From: Sedimentibacter sp. zth1
GTDB taxonomy: Bacteria > Bacillota > Clostridia > Tissierellales > Sedimentibacteraceae
Assembly: GCF_017352195.1 (NCBI RefSeq)
Contig: NZ_CP071445.1
Location: 558,001-622,000, forward strand
DNA length: 64,000 nt
Direction: 5' to 3'
Under the pieces are notes generated by a model. It ran no database searches. It was not told the origin of the DNA and saw nothing but the letters and a program-made list of their open reading frames with translations. Numbering within the stretch: position 1 is the stretch's first letter; every line of letters begins with the position of its first letter. Both the position numbers and the translations under genes were made by a program. Below, piece by piece: positions 24,911 through 35,406 of this stretch.

Positions 24911-26179
24911 ATGGAAAATACAAAAGAAAAATGCCTCCTTGTTGGTATTCAGTTGTCATCAAATGAAGAAGATAATGATATGCAGGAGCTAACTGAATTA
25001 GTAAAAGCTGCTGATGGTGAGGTTTTAGGCACAGTCATTCAAAATAGAAATAGCATTGATAACAGATACTACTTAGGACAGGGTAAATTAGAAGAAATAG
25101 CTAATTATGCTAAGGAGTTAGATGTTGATTCTATAATTTTCAATGACGAACTAACCGGAACTCAAATTAGAAATATAGAAGAAATTGTAGATACAAGAGT
25201 AATAGATAGAACAACACTTATACTTGACATATTTGCAAGGCGTGCATTAACTAATGAGGGTAAATTACAAGTTGAACTTGCTCAGCTTAAATATAAACTT
25301 CCAAGATTAGTTGGCATGAGAAAAGATTTATCTAGACAAGGTGGGGGAATAGGAACTAAAGGACCTGGTGAAAAGAAAATTGAAACAGACAAGCGACATA
25401 TATTAACAAGAATTTTAGATATAGAAAGCCTAATAAATAAAATAGATAAGGTTAGAGATACAAAAAGAAAGAAACGTATGAAAGACGAGATACCTGTAGT
25501 TTCAATAGTTGGATATACTAATGCGGGTAAATCAACACTTTTAAATGCGTTAATAGAAACATGTTATAATTCTGAAGAATTAGAAAATAAAAAAGTTTTT
25601 GTTAAGGATATGCTTTTTGCAACTCTAGATACAGAACATAGAAAGGTAAAACTACCAGGTGGTAGATTTGCTATCTTTTCTGATACAGTTGGATTTATCA
25701 AAAAATTGCCAACACAAATTGTTAAAGCATTTAAAGGTACACTTGAAGAGTTAAAGTATGCCAATGTTATATTGCATTTAATTGATATAAATGATGAAAA
25801 TTTAGAAGCTCATAAACAAACTACAGTTGATTTAATTAATCAAATTACTGATAATTCAATACCAGTAGTAACTGTATACAATAAAACAGATAAAATAGAT
25901 AATAAAAATATTGCTTTTCTGTCAAATGAAAATAATTTATATGTAAGTGCTGCTAAAAAAAATAATATAGATAATTTGTTAGAGTATGTTGATAAAAAAA
26001 TCAATGGTGATAAAAACAAATATGAAATGAAAATTCCGAATAGTGAATTAAAAGTATTCTATAGCTTATTTGAAAACAGATTTACTGATAAAGTAGAATA
26101 CGAAGCTGATGGAGTAAAGTTAGAAGCAATAATTTATGAGGATGAAAAATATAAATATAATGAATACATTGTTAAATAA
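24911..26179 (+). CDS. hflX: GTPase HflX
   Basis: A protein of 422 residues: N-terminal HflX domain (about 1-190, with the Gly-rich RQGGGIGTKGPGE linker) and a G domain with GYTNAGKST at 201-209, DTVGF for G3 and NKTD for G4. HflX binds the 50S subunit and splits or rescues stalled ribosomes under stress. GAGGGG lies upstream of the ATG. It is the first intact chromosomal gene after the element. Confidence 0.95.
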   Translation: MENTKEKCLLVGIQLSSNEEDNDMQELTELVKAADGEVLGTVIQNRNSIDNRYYLGQGKLEEIANYAKELDVDSIIFNDELTGTQIRNIEEIVDTRVIDRTTLILDIFARRALTNEGKLQVELAQLKYKLPRLVGMRKDLSRQGGGIGTKGPGEKKIETDKRHILTRILDIESLINKIDKVRDTKRKKRMKDEIPVVSIVGYTNAGKSTLLNALIETCYNSEELENKKVFVKDMLFATLDTEHRKVKLPGGRFAIFSDTVGFIKKLPTQIVKAFKGTLEELKYANVILHLIDINDENLEAHKQTTVDLINQITDNSIPVVTVYNKTDKIDNKNIAFLSNENNLYVSAAKKNNIDNLLEYVDKKINGDKNKYEMKIPNSELKVFYSLFENRFTDKVEYEADGVKLEAIIYEDEKYKYNEYIVK

Positions 26180-26193
26180 TTTAGGGGTGCAAA

Positions 26194-26838
26194 ATGTCAC
26201 AGTTTAGAACTATACATGACCAAGGTTTTGATGAAATAATAATAAATAAATCTAAATTTATAGGTTATGCAAGTCCTATTGATAGTGAGGATGAAGCTAT
26301 TGAGTTCATAAATCAAATTCGAAAAACACATAGAGATGCTACTCATAATGTATATGCTTATGTATATGGTGAAAATTCGAATATTCAAAGATATAGTGAT
26401 GACGGTGAGCCATCGGGTACTGCAGGGATGCCTGTATTAAATGTTATTAAACTTGAAAACTTAAAAAATATTGCAGTTGTAGTTACAAGATATTTTGGAG
26501 GTATAAAGCTTGGTGCAGGTGGACTTGTTAGAGCGTATACAAAAGGTGCTAAGATTGGAATAGAGAGCGGAATGATAGTAGACAAAACGCTATTTTATGA
26601 TGTTTTAGTTGAAATAGATTATACGTTGCTTGGCAAGGTTGAAAATGAGTTATCGAAAAATCAGTATATTATTAAAAATAAAGAGTTTATGGAAAATGTA
26701 AAGCTTAATATACTGTGTATTGAGGAAGATATAGAAAAACTGAAAGCACTAATGTTAAATATAACAAGTGCTAAATGTAAAATTAGTACTGTTAATTCAC
26801 AATACTATTCTATTAAAGATGGAAAAGTGCTAGAGTAA
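26194..26838 (+). CDS. YigZ/IMPACT family protein
   Basis: A protein of 214 residues with an N-terminal UPF0029 domain (SKFIGYASPI, the highly conserved RYSDDGEPSGTAGMP and VTRYFGGIKLGAGGL) and a C-terminal DUF1949 ferredoxin-like domain. The family is linked to translation control, but its bacterial function is unsettled. It follows hflX after 14 bases and probably shares its transcript. Confidence 0.92.
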   Translation: MSQFRTIHDQGFDEIIINKSKFIGYASPIDSEDEAIEFINQIRKTHRDATHNVYAYVYGENSNIQRYSDDGEPSGTAGMPVLNVIKLENLKNIAVVVTRYFGGIKLGAGGLVRAYTKGAKIGIESGMIVDKTLFYDVLVEIDYTLLGKVENELSKNQYIIKNKEFMENVKLNILCIEEDIEKLKALMLNITSAKCKISTVNSQYYSIKDGKVLE

Positions 26839-26930
26839 AAAATGTTGAAAAATTATAAAATTCGTGATAAAATATTACTGCTATTTTGGTAATAACAAAA
26901 TTATATAAATGTACGTTTTAGGAGGAAATT

Positions 26931-27671
26931 ATGTCAGGACATTCAAAATGGGCTAATACAAAGCACAGAAAAGGTAAACAAGATATTAAAAGAGCTAAAA
27001 TATTTACAAAATTAGCAAGAGCTATAACAGTTGCAACAAGAGAAGGTGGAGCAGAGCCAGAGTACAATGCGGCATTGGCTACAGCAATTGAAAAAGCGAA
27101 AGCTGATAATATGCCTAATGATAACATTGATAGAGCAATTAAAACTGGATTAGGTGGGTTAAATGGAGAAACATTTGATCATATTACATATGAAGCATAT
27201 GGACCTTGTGGAACAGCATTTATGGTACAGTGTTTAACTAATAATAAAAATAGAACTGCAGCAGATGTTAGACACTATTTTTCTAAATATGGCGGAAATT
27301 TAGGAACAACTGGCTGTGTAGGATATTTATTTGATAGAAAAGGTATAATTACTATTGATTTAAGTGACAATATTGATGAAGAAAATCTAATGATGCAAGC
27401 TCTTGATTTTGGAGCAGAAGATATGGAAACAAACGATGTTTATGAAATTACAACTCAACCAGAAGATTTTTTATCAGTTTTAAATAAGCTTAAAGAAGCT
27501 GGATATGAAGCCAAAGGCGAAGTTGCTTTTTTACCACAGAATTACATCAATGTTGAAGGTGAAGGAGATTTAAAAAATCTTGATAAATTAATTGATGCAT
27601 TAGATGATAATGATGATGTCCAAGAAGTTTTTCATAACTGGGATATGCCAGAAGAAGACGACGAAGAATAA
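26931..27671 (+). CDS. yebC: YebC/PmpR family protein
   Basis: A protein of 246 residues starting [18 protein letters not shown], diagnostic of YebC, with the later [19 protein letters not shown] motif. YebC-family proteins were long annotated as transcription regulators; recent work on family members points to help in translating proline stretches. AGGAGG precedes the ATG. Its TAA overlaps the ATG of ruvC by one base, so it heads the ruvCAB operon. Confidence 0.96.
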   Translation: MSGHSKWANTKHRKGKQDIKRAKIFTKLARAITVATREGGAEPEYNAALATAIEKAKADNMPNDNIDRAIKTGLGGLNGETFDHITYEAYGPCGTAFMVQCLTNNKNRTAADVRHYFSKYGGNLGTTGCVGYLFDRKGIITIDLSDNIDEENLMMQALDFGAEDMETNDVYEITTQPEDFLSVLNKLKEAGYEAKGEVAFLPQNYINVEGEGDLKNLDKLIDALDDNDDVQEVFHNWDMPEEDDEE

Positions 27672-28171
27672 TGATTATTTTAGGAATGGATCCAGGACTT
27701 GCAATATCAGGTTTTGGTCTGATAGAATATGTTGGCAACAAATTTAAGATGATTGAGTATGGTGCTGTTATAACTGAAAGTACAATGCCCTTTCCACTTA
27801 GGTTAAAGCATATCTACAATTCATATATAGATATGATTGATAAATATAAACCTGATGCTATTGCAATTGAAGAGTTGTTTTATAATAAAAATGTTAAAAC
27901 AGCTATTGCTATTGGAGAAGCAAGAGGAGTTCACTTATTGGCAGGTGAAATAAAAAATATTCCTTTATACGAATATACTCCGCTTCAGATAAAACAAGGA
28001 ATTGTTGGATATGGTAGAGCAGATAAAAAACAAGTTCAAGAGATGGTCAAGCTTATATTAAAGCTAGATAAAATACCAAAACCAGATGATGCAGCAGATG
28101 GACTTGCAGTTGCTATTTGTCATGCACATTCACTTAAGTTTGCAGAAGATTTTAGAATTACTGGATATTAA
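27671..28171 (+). CDS. ruvC: Holliday junction resolvase RuvC
   Basis: A protein of 166 residues. Catalytic acidic residues are visible in ILGMDPG (Asp7), AIEELF (Glu near 67) and the C-terminal [13 protein letters not shown]. It cuts Holliday junctions together with RuvAB. The ATG overlaps the yebC stop codon; ruvA starts 44 bases later. Confidence 0.96.
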   Translation: MIILGMDPGLAISGFGLIEYVGNKFKMIEYGAVITESTMPFPLRLKHIYNSYIDMIDKYKPDAIAIEELFYNKNVKTAIAIGEARGVHLLAGEIKNIPLYEYTPLQIKQGIVGYGRADKKQVQEMVKLILKLDKIPKPDDAADGLAVAICHAHSLKFAEDFRITGY

Positions 28172-28215
28172 GACGATTTTATAGAATAATCGTAATAACA
28201 GAAGGGAACATACTT

Positions 28216-28821
28216 ATGATAAGTTATATTAAAGGTCAAATTGTAAAAAAAGGTGTAGATTATTTAATTATTGAAAACAATGGTATTGGATATAACATAA
28301 ATACGTCTTTGAATACGTTAAATAAGTTATCAGAGGGTGAAAACACTTCTGTTTTTACTTATATGCATGTAAGAGAAGATGCTATTTTATTATATGGTTT
28401 TTGTACTATGGAGGAGATTGATATGTTTAAAAAATTAATCTCTGTAAATGGAATTGGGCCAAAAGCTGGACTTGCATTTTTATCTACTTATGAAATTGAT
28501 AGTTTAAAGGTATTTATTTTGAAAGAGGACGTTAATGCAATTTCAAAGGTACCTGGTGTAGGTAAAAAGACTTCGCAAAAGGTTATTTTAGATTTAAAAG
28601 ATAAGCTTGGAAAATTAGAAGATATAAATAATATAAAAGAAATTGAAGGGCTTTCTATTGAAGAAGCCAAAACAAATAATGATTTTGATGACATAGCTAA
28701 GGTTTTAATGACATTAGGATTCACACAATTAGAAGCCAATAAAGCTCTTGAAAATATTGATATAATAGGCAAAAGTGAGAATCAAATTATAAAAGAAGCT
28801 TTGAAAAATTTGAATAGGTAG
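28216..28821 (+). CDS. ruvA: Holliday junction helicase subunit RuvA
   Basis: A protein of 201 residues: OB-fold N-terminal domain ([13 protein letters not shown]), tandem helix-hairpin-helix region (ISVNGIGPK and [12 protein letters not shown]) and a C-terminal domain III that contacts RuvB. It binds the four-way junction as a tetramer. GAAGGGA lies upstream of the ATG; ruvB follows after 8 bases. Confidence 0.96.
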   Translation: MISYIKGQIVKKGVDYLIIENNGIGYNINTSLNTLNKLSEGENTSVFTYMHVREDAILLYGFCTMEEIDMFKKLISVNGIGPKAGLAFLSTYEIDSLKVFILKEDVNAISKVPGVGKKTSQKVILDLKDKLGKLEDINNIKEIEGLSIEEAKTNNDFDDIAKVLMTLGFTQLEANKALENIDIIGKSENQIIKEALKNLNR

Positions 28822-28829
28822 GAAAAGTA

Positions 28830-29867
28830 ATGGAAAAAATTGAAAGAGAAAATGATATTATAGTTTCTACAATAAATTCAGGTGAGGAAGAAATTGAACT
28901 TAGCCTAAGACCGCAACGACTAGCTCAATATATTGGACAAGATAAAGTAAAAGAAAAGATGAGCATATTTATTGAAGCTGCTAAGATGAGAAATGAGCCT
29001 CTTGACCATGTTTTGCTTTCAGGACCTCCCGGACTTGGAAAAACAACTATGGCCAATATTATTTCAACTGAAATGGGTGTTAATATTAGAATTACTTCTG
29101 GCCCTGCAATTGAAAGACCAGGAGATTTAGCAGCAATTCTAACAAACCTAAATGAAAATGATGTTTTATTTATTGATGAAATTCACAGATTAAATAGAAG
29201 TGTTGAAGAAATAATGTACCCAGCTATGGAAGATTATGCACTAGATATAATTATTGGAAAAGGCCCATCAGCACGTTCAATAAGACTAGATTTATCAAAG
29301 TTTACTCTTATTGGGGCAACTACAAGGGCTGGATTACTGTCATCACCATTGAGAGATAGATTTGGTGTTACTTGTAACTTAGATTATTATAATTCTGAGG
29401 ATTTAAAGCAAATTATACTTAGATCAGCTGGTATTATTAATATAGATATAGACGAAGAAGGTGCTGATGAAATAGCTAGACGTTCTAGAGGAACACCTAG
29501 AATTGCAAATAGACTGTTACGTCGTGTTAGAGATTTTGCTATTGTAAAAGGACAAGGTGAAATTGATATAGAAACAGCAGATAGAGCACTTAAAATGTTA
29601 GAAATCGATTCAATTGGATTGGATAGATTGGATAGAAAGATATTGAATACTATAATAGATTTTTATAAAGGTGGACCTGTTGGTGTTGAAACACTTGCAG
29701 CATCAATTGGTGAAGAAAAGAGTACTATTGAAGATGTTTATGAACCATATTTACTTCAAATCGGTTTTATAAATAGAACCCCACGAGGACGTATTGTTAC
29801 TGAAAAAGGATTTAAACACGTTAAAAAAGAAAGAGCTAAGAAAGAACAGTTAGGATTAGACATTTAA
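28830..29867 (+). CDS. ruvB: Holliday junction helicase RuvB
   Basis: An AAA+ motor of 345 residues. Walker [10 protein letters not shown] starts at about residue 66, Walker B is FIDEIHR, sensor 1 is GATTRAG, and a C-terminal winged helix carries the conserved RTPRGR. It drives branch migration on RuvA. Length is normal. spoIID follows 24 bases later. Confidence 0.97.
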   Translation: MEKIERENDIIVSTINSGEEEIELSLRPQRLAQYIGQDKVKEKMSIFIEAAKMRNEPLDHVLLSGPPGLGKTTMANIISTEMGVNIRITSGPAIERPGDLAAILTNLNENDVLFIDEIHRLNRSVEEIMYPAMEDYALDIIIGKGPSARSIRLDLSKFTLIGATTRAGLLSSPLRDRFGVTCNLDYYNSEDLKQIILRSAGIINIDIDEEGADEIARRSRGTPRIANRLLRRVRDFAIVKGQGEIDIETADRALKMLEIDSIGLDRLDRKILNTIIDFYKGGPVGVETLAASIGEEKSTIEDVYEPYLLQIGFINRTPRGRIVTEKGFKHVKKERAKKEQLGLDI

Positions 29868-29891
29868 AATATTATTAGTGAGGTAATTTTT

Positions 29892-31697
29892 ATGAAAAAA
29901 AGGGTTTTTAAAGCGCTCTTGCTTATTATAGTTTTTATGATGTCGTTAAGTTTTGTCTGCTTTGCTGATGATAGTGACATAATGGTAAGAATTAGAATAA
30001 GAAGACCAAGAAATTTTAACGAACAAGTAGATTTAAAAGGTGATAATGGTATAGAAGTATACGATATTACAAAAAATGAAGCTACACCGATGTTTACCTT
30101 AGATAATGATATAGACGTTTTGCTTGACAGTTATTATGATTCTAAATATTTATTTGTAGAAGATATAGATATTTCAGATAATGTAGTATATGGACCATAT
30201 CATTTGAAATTATACGATTACGTATTTGAGGATTATGTTACTGCGAAAAATGAAGCAGATATATTAACAAATAATATAGGATCAGAATTTTATCCATTTT
30301 ATGATGGAACTAGCTATATAATTTATTGTGGTAATTTTATCAGCGAATCAATTGCATATGAAAAGCAAGCAATTTTAAGCCAAAATTCTATCAATTCTGA
30401 AGCTATAAATGGAATTAATAATAATATATTAGTTTATAATTCTTCTAATCAAATAGTATTTATGTACAGTAGTAATTTTAATATATTTTTTTCTTCTTAT
30501 AATAGTACTTTAGAAACAAATGCGATAAAAATTGATAAAAATACTTACAGAGGTATGATGTCATTTACTACTGAGGTCGGAAAACTTATTTCTATAAATA
30601 AAGTAGCTTTAAACGATTACCTTTATGGTGTTATAGCCAATGAAATTAGTCCATCATGGCATGTGGAAGCAATTAAGGCACAAGTGGTTGCTGCAAGAAC
30701 TTATGCTGTTTCAAACATATATCCAAATGCTAAGGATGGTTATGACATGCAGGATAATCAAAACAGTCAAGTGTACGGTGGTTATACAAGTGAAAAAGAA
30801 ATAACGAATATTGCTGTTGACGAAACTAATGGTATAATGATATACTATGACGATAACTTAATTATTGCTTTTTTTCATTCTACTAGTGGCGGCAGAACAG
30901 AAAACAGTGAAAATATATGGGTTACACCATTACCTTACTTAAAGGCTGTTGATGATCCATATTCAAATGAGTCTCCTTATGCTAGTTGGCAAAGTATCGC
31001 AACAAAAAGTTTTCTTGTGAGTAGAATAAAAGAAGATTATGAAGATGTAAATGATTTATATAACATTTATGTAACTAATGTTTCAGAGAATAATAGAGTT
31101 TTAGAATGTATATTGTCTACAGATATTGGAGATATTATACTTAAAAAGGAAAAAGTTAGAGCTACTATTGGTTATGATTTTTTATTAAGTTCTTGGTTTA
31201 ATATTACTACAGATTGTAACGTATATTTGATGGATGGAACTGAAGATGATAGCAAAACTGGAACTGAAGATGATAGTAAAACTGGAACTGAAGATGATAG
31301 TAAAAATGAAGATTCGGATAGTATTTTAGATGATTTGATTGGTGATTTAGAGGATTCTTCTTCGGAAAACCTAGACCAAGATAATGAAACTGAAGATGAT
31401 AATGAAACTGAAGATGATAATGAAACTGAAGATGATAATGAAAAAAGTGTCTCATTGTTAAATAAATACATATTGTCTGCCGATGATACAAAATTAATTG
31501 AAAATAACAATTTAAGTGTTATTTCAGCTAATGGAGTATCGCAACTATCTACTATACCAACTGAGTATTATTTCGATGGTAGAGGATGGGGACATGGAAT
31601 TGGATTAAGTCAGTATGGAGCTAAAAAAATGGCAGAAGAAGGATTTACATTCGACCAAATATTGAAGTATTATTATACTGGAGTAGAAATAAAATGA
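29892..31697 (+). CDS. spoIID: SpoIID/LytB-type protein with acidic repeat insertion
   Basis: A protein of 601 residues with a signal peptide (about 1-25). The SpoIID domain begins at about 210: [24 protein letters not shown] (the active Glu region of the lytic transglycosylase), ARTYAVSN and [16 protein letters not shown]. Its final block, [18 protein letters not shown], lies at about 563-580. Between [13 protein letters not shown] and that block is an acidic insertion of about 100 residues with tandem TEDDSKTG and NETEDD units. SpoIID proteins degrade peptidoglycan during engulfment or act as amidase activators. The gene lies in the ruvB-queA run and its stop overlaps queA. Confidence 0.85.
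   Translation: MKKRVFKALLLIIVFMMSLSFVCFADDSDIMVRIRIRRPRNFNEQVDLKGDNGIEVYDITKNEATPMFTLDNDIDVLLDSYYDSKYLFVEDIDISDNVVYGPYHLKLYDYVFEDYVTAKNEADILTNNIGSEFYPFYDGTSYIIYCGNFISESIAYEKQAILSQNSINSEAINGINNNILVYNSSNQIVFMYSSNFNIFFSSYNSTLETNAIKIDKNTYRGMMSFTTEVGKLISINKVALNDYLYGVIANEISPSWHVEAIKAQVVAARTYAVSNIYPNAKDGYDMQDNQNSQVYGGYTSEKEITNIAVDETNGIMIYYDDNLIIAFFHSTSGGRTENSENIWVTPLPYLKAVDDPYSNESPYASWQSIATKSFLVSRIKEDYEDVNDLYNIYVTNVSENNRVLECILSTDIGDIILKKEKVRATIGYDFLLSSWFNITTDCNVYLMDGTEDDSKTGTEDDSKTGTEDDSKNEDSDSILDDLIGDLEDSSSENLDQDNETEDDNETEDDNETEDDNEKSVSLLNKYILSADDTKLIENNNLSVISANGVSQLSTIPTEYYFDGRGWGHGIGLSQYGAKKMAEEGFTFDQILKYYYTGVEIK
31236..31307 (+). repeat. 24-bp tandem repeat in spoIID (3 copies)
   Basis: Units at 31236-31259, 31260-31283 and 31284-31307, each coding GTEDDSKT or a one-base variant. 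The reading frame is kept. Confidence 0.9.
31380..31442 (+). repeat. 18-bp tandem repeat in spoIID (3.5 copies)
   Basis: Units at 31380-31397, 31398-31415 and 31416-31433 plus a half unit, each coding DNETED. The DNA copies are identical, suggesting recent expansion. Confidence 0.9.
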
Positions 31698-32734
31698 CAA
31701 ATGAACTAATGAAAACAAGTGATTTCTATTATGATTTACCTGAAGAATTTATTGCTCAATCACCACTAGCTAATAGAACATATTCTAGGCTAATGGTTTT
31801 AGATAAAAAAACAGGAGAAATAGAACACAAACACTTTTATGATATAGTTGATTACCTAAATGAAGGTGACTGTATCGTAATAAATGATACAAAGGTTTTA
31901 CCTGCAAGATTGTTTGGTGAAAAGAAAGAAACAAAAGCAGTTATTGAATTGTTGTTGTTAAAACGAGTTGGAGATATGAAGTGGGAAACTCTTGTCAAGC
32001 CAGGAAAGAAAGCTAAACTTGGAACTGAAATTGTATTTAAAGAAGGTTTATTAGAAGGTACAATTGTAGAGGTTTTAGAAACTGGTAATAGAATAATTGA
32101 ATTTAAATATGAGGGTATATTTGAAGAAATTCTAGACCAATTAGGAGAAATGCCATTACCACCATATATTCATGAAAAATTAGAAGATAAAGATAGATAT
32201 CAGACTGTATATGCTAGTCATCCAGGCTCTGCAGCAGCACCAACAGCTGGATTACACTTTAATAAAGAAATTTTTGATAAATTAGAAGCAAAGGGCGTAC
32301 AAGTTGCAAAATTAACATTGCATGTTGGTCTTGGTACATTTAGGCCAGTGAAAGCAGAATACATTACTGATCATAAAATGCATTCTGAGTATTATGATAT
32401 ATCAGAAGAAACTGCAAATCTTATAAATAACACTAGAAAGAATGGTAAAAAAATAATTTCTGTAGGCACTACATCAACTAGAACACTTGAATCTGTAGCA
32501 GATGAAAATGGTTTAGTTAAAGCATCAAATGGGTGGACAGATATTTTTATATATCCAGGTTATAAATTTAAATTAATTGATGGCTTAATTACTAATTTTC
32601 ATCTTCCAGAATCGACATTGATAATGTTAGTTAGTACTTTAGCTGGAAAAGAAAACACAATGAATGCATATAAAAAAGCGGTAGAAGAAAAATACAGATT
32701 TTTCAGCTTTGGCGATGCAATGCTAATTAAGTAG
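31694..32734 (+). CDS. queA: S-adenosylmethionine:tRNA ribosyltransferase-isomerase QueA
   Basis: A protein of 346 residues. [38 protein letters not shown] and [15 protein letters not shown] are QueA hallmarks. It converts preQ1 in tRNA to epoxyqueuosine. The ATG overlaps the spoIID stop (ATGA); a second in-frame ATG at 31709 also fits the family but lacks a ribosome site. tgt is 7 bases downstream, the classic queA-tgt-yajC order. Confidence 0.96.
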   Translation: MTNELMKTSDFYYDLPEEFIAQSPLANRTYSRLMVLDKKTGEIEHKHFYDIVDYLNEGDCIVINDTKVLPARLFGEKKETKAVIELLLLKRVGDMKWETLVKPGKKAKLGTEIVFKEGLLEGTIVEVLETGNRIIEFKYEGIFEEILDQLGEMPLPPYIHEKLEDKDRYQTVYASHPGSAAAPTAGLHFNKEIFDKLEAKGVQVAKLTLHVGLGTFRPVKAEYITDHKMHSEYYDISEETANLINNTRKNGKKIISVGTTSTRTLESVADENGLVKASNGWTDIFIYPGYKFKLIDGLITNFHLPESTLIMLVSTLAGKENTMNAYKKAVEEKYRFFSFGDAMLIK

Positions 32735-32738
32735 GTGA

Positions 32739-33857
<1,119 letters not shown>

Positions 33858-33873
33858 CTAAAGGAGGAAATTT

Positions 33874-34278
33874 ATGTTTAATAATTTACAAATTGTTGGT
33901 TTAACTGCGGGTGGTACAGGTGCTGCACCATACTCAGGTATAATAATGATAGTAGCAATGATTGCAATATTCTACTTTATGTTAATTAGACCACAAAAGA
34001 AAAAAGATAAAGAAATAAAACAAATGAGAGAGAGTGTTGCAGTAGGTGATGATATAGTTACTATCGGTGGAATTAATGGAAAAGTTGTTAAAGTTTCTGA
34101 CGATATAATAGTGATTGAATTGCCACATGCAAAACAAAGAATTACTTTTGCTAAATGGGCTATAGGAACTGTAGAGAAAAAATCTAAGGATTCTAAAGTT
34201 GAAGAAAAAAATTCTAAAGAAGCAAAAGAAATAGAAGCTAATATAGAAGAAAAAACTGATGATAAAAAAGAAAAATAA
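33874..34278 (+). CDS. yajC: Preprotein translocase accessory protein YajC
   Basis: A protein of 134 residues with one membrane segment (about 20-40, ending FYFMLIRPQKKKDKE), followed by the YajC SH3-like domain (VAVGDDIVTIGGINGKV) and a Lys/Glu-rich tail. It is an accessory subunit of SecDF-SecYEG. It closes the queA-tgt-yajC run, before a terminator. secDF is not present here. Confidence 0.93.
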   Translation: MFNNLQIVGLTAGGTGAAPYSGIIMIVAMIAIFYFMLIRPQKKKDKEIKQMRESVAVGDDIVTIGGINGKVVKVSDDIIVIELPHAKQRITFAKWAIGTVEKKSKDSKVEEKNSKEAKEIEANIEEKTDDKKEK

Positions 34279-34306
34279 AACAGGGTTAATATCCTGTTTT
34301 TTTTAT
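34279..34306. terminator. Terminator between yajC and the convergent gene
   Basis: The stem AAACAGG/CCTGTTT with a short loop is followed by T8 on the plus strand. The A-rich left side could also serve the minus-strand gene ending at 34303. Confidence 0.8.
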
Positions 34307-35172
34307 TTCCATAATTCTTTTGGGTTAAAACCATAAATTTGAACTATTTCAAGTAAATCACTATTTGCTATATCTTTTGGTGTGACAATCATCCCACCAT
34401 TTGAATCAATATCATAACCATTTACCTTAAAAGGAAACCAGACCAAATGTGAACATTGAGTTCCTGATGGTTCTGTATTATCTTTATATTTAGGAGTAAA
34501 AATACCACTTGAAATTCTATACGGTATTTTTATTAACTTAGTTAAGGCGTAATTAGAGATATTATCCAATTTAGTTTGTTCAACATTCTTTAACTTTAGT
34601 ATTATAAAATTGGGGTATAATCTCCATTTATTTGTACTAGATATCTGTGAAATCGCACCTAAGACAGCAGCCTCCAAAATCTTTTTATTCTCTGAGTCTA
34701 CAACTATTGCTGCATGTCCATGTCTCCAACCAAATGAATAAGTAGATCTAGTTAATAAAATATATCCATTCTCTAAAGGGGCTAAATTAGTTGCAAATTC
34801 ACGTCTGTTTTGCTTATCAATAGTAGTTTCTTCATAAGTAAATGGTGTTATAGCATTTCGATTAACAATAACTTTTGCAAAAAAATGTTCTTGTATATTT
34901 AATATTTTTATTTTACCATATTTTTTATCTTCTAGTAGTTTATCAATAGATGCTTTTCCTAATCCAGTTTGATAAAATAATGTTTCATAATCTTTTTCAA
35001 TTAGAACACTTTTATCAATGATAGGTGATATATCTATTTTGTTGTAATCTGGATATATATGAGTTAATGGTTTTGTTAATTCATTTAATATATTTAATAA
35101 TATTAATAACGACACAACGATAATTATCACAGAGATGAAATTTTTGCTACTAATAATATTTTTTGCTTTCAT
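34303..35172 (-). CDS. YiiX-like permuted NlpC/P60 family protein
   Basis: A protein of 289 residues with an N-terminal membrane anchor (about 12-30). The second half has the circularly permuted papain-like pattern: HGHAAIVVD with the putative catalytic His comes first, and TQCSHLVWFPF with the putative Cys later. YiiX/YebB proteins are predicted cysteine hydrolases acting on wall peptides or lipids. It would sit outside the membrane. It is monocistronic and convergent with yajC. No substrate can be inferred. Confidence 0.7.
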   Translation of the reverse strand: MKAKNIISSKNFISVIIIVVSLLILLNILNELTKPLTHIYPDYNKIDISPIIDKSVLIEKDYETLFYQTGLGKASIDKLLEDKKYGKIKILNIQEHFFAKVIVNRNAITPFTYEETTIDKQNRREFATNLAPLENGYILLTRSTYSFGWRHGHAAIVVDSENKKILEAAVLGAISQISSTNKWRLYPNFIILKLKNVEQTKLDNISNYALTKLIKIPYRISSGIFTPKYKDNTEPSGTQCSHLVWFPFKVNGYDIDSNGGMIVTPKDIANSDLLEIVQIYGFNPKELWK

Positions 35173-35323
35173 AATGTACCTGCCTTTAGTTTAAGTATAT
35201 GTAAAATATTATATTTAATGTATATTTATATAATATCAAATATAAAATTTTGCATAAAAGAAATTTATTTAGAAAAATACATAGACATATTTCGATTATT
35301 TTATACAAATTTTAAAAAATTAA

Positions 35324-35351
35324 TTGCAATTTAATAAAAATTTGATATAAT
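35324..35351 (+). promoter_or_regulatory. Promoter of the REC-GGDEF-EAL gene
   Basis: TTGCAA 35324-35329, 16-bp spacer, TATAAT 35346-35351, about 55 bases before the start codon. Confidence 0.6.
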
Positions 35352-35406
35352 AACTAAAAATGTATTAGTTGACAGTAATAACAATATTCTAAAAATGAGG
35401 TTAAGT

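Noticed and set aside
31236-31442. CRISPR-like repeats
   Set aside because: Tandem units without spacers, in frame inside spoIID.
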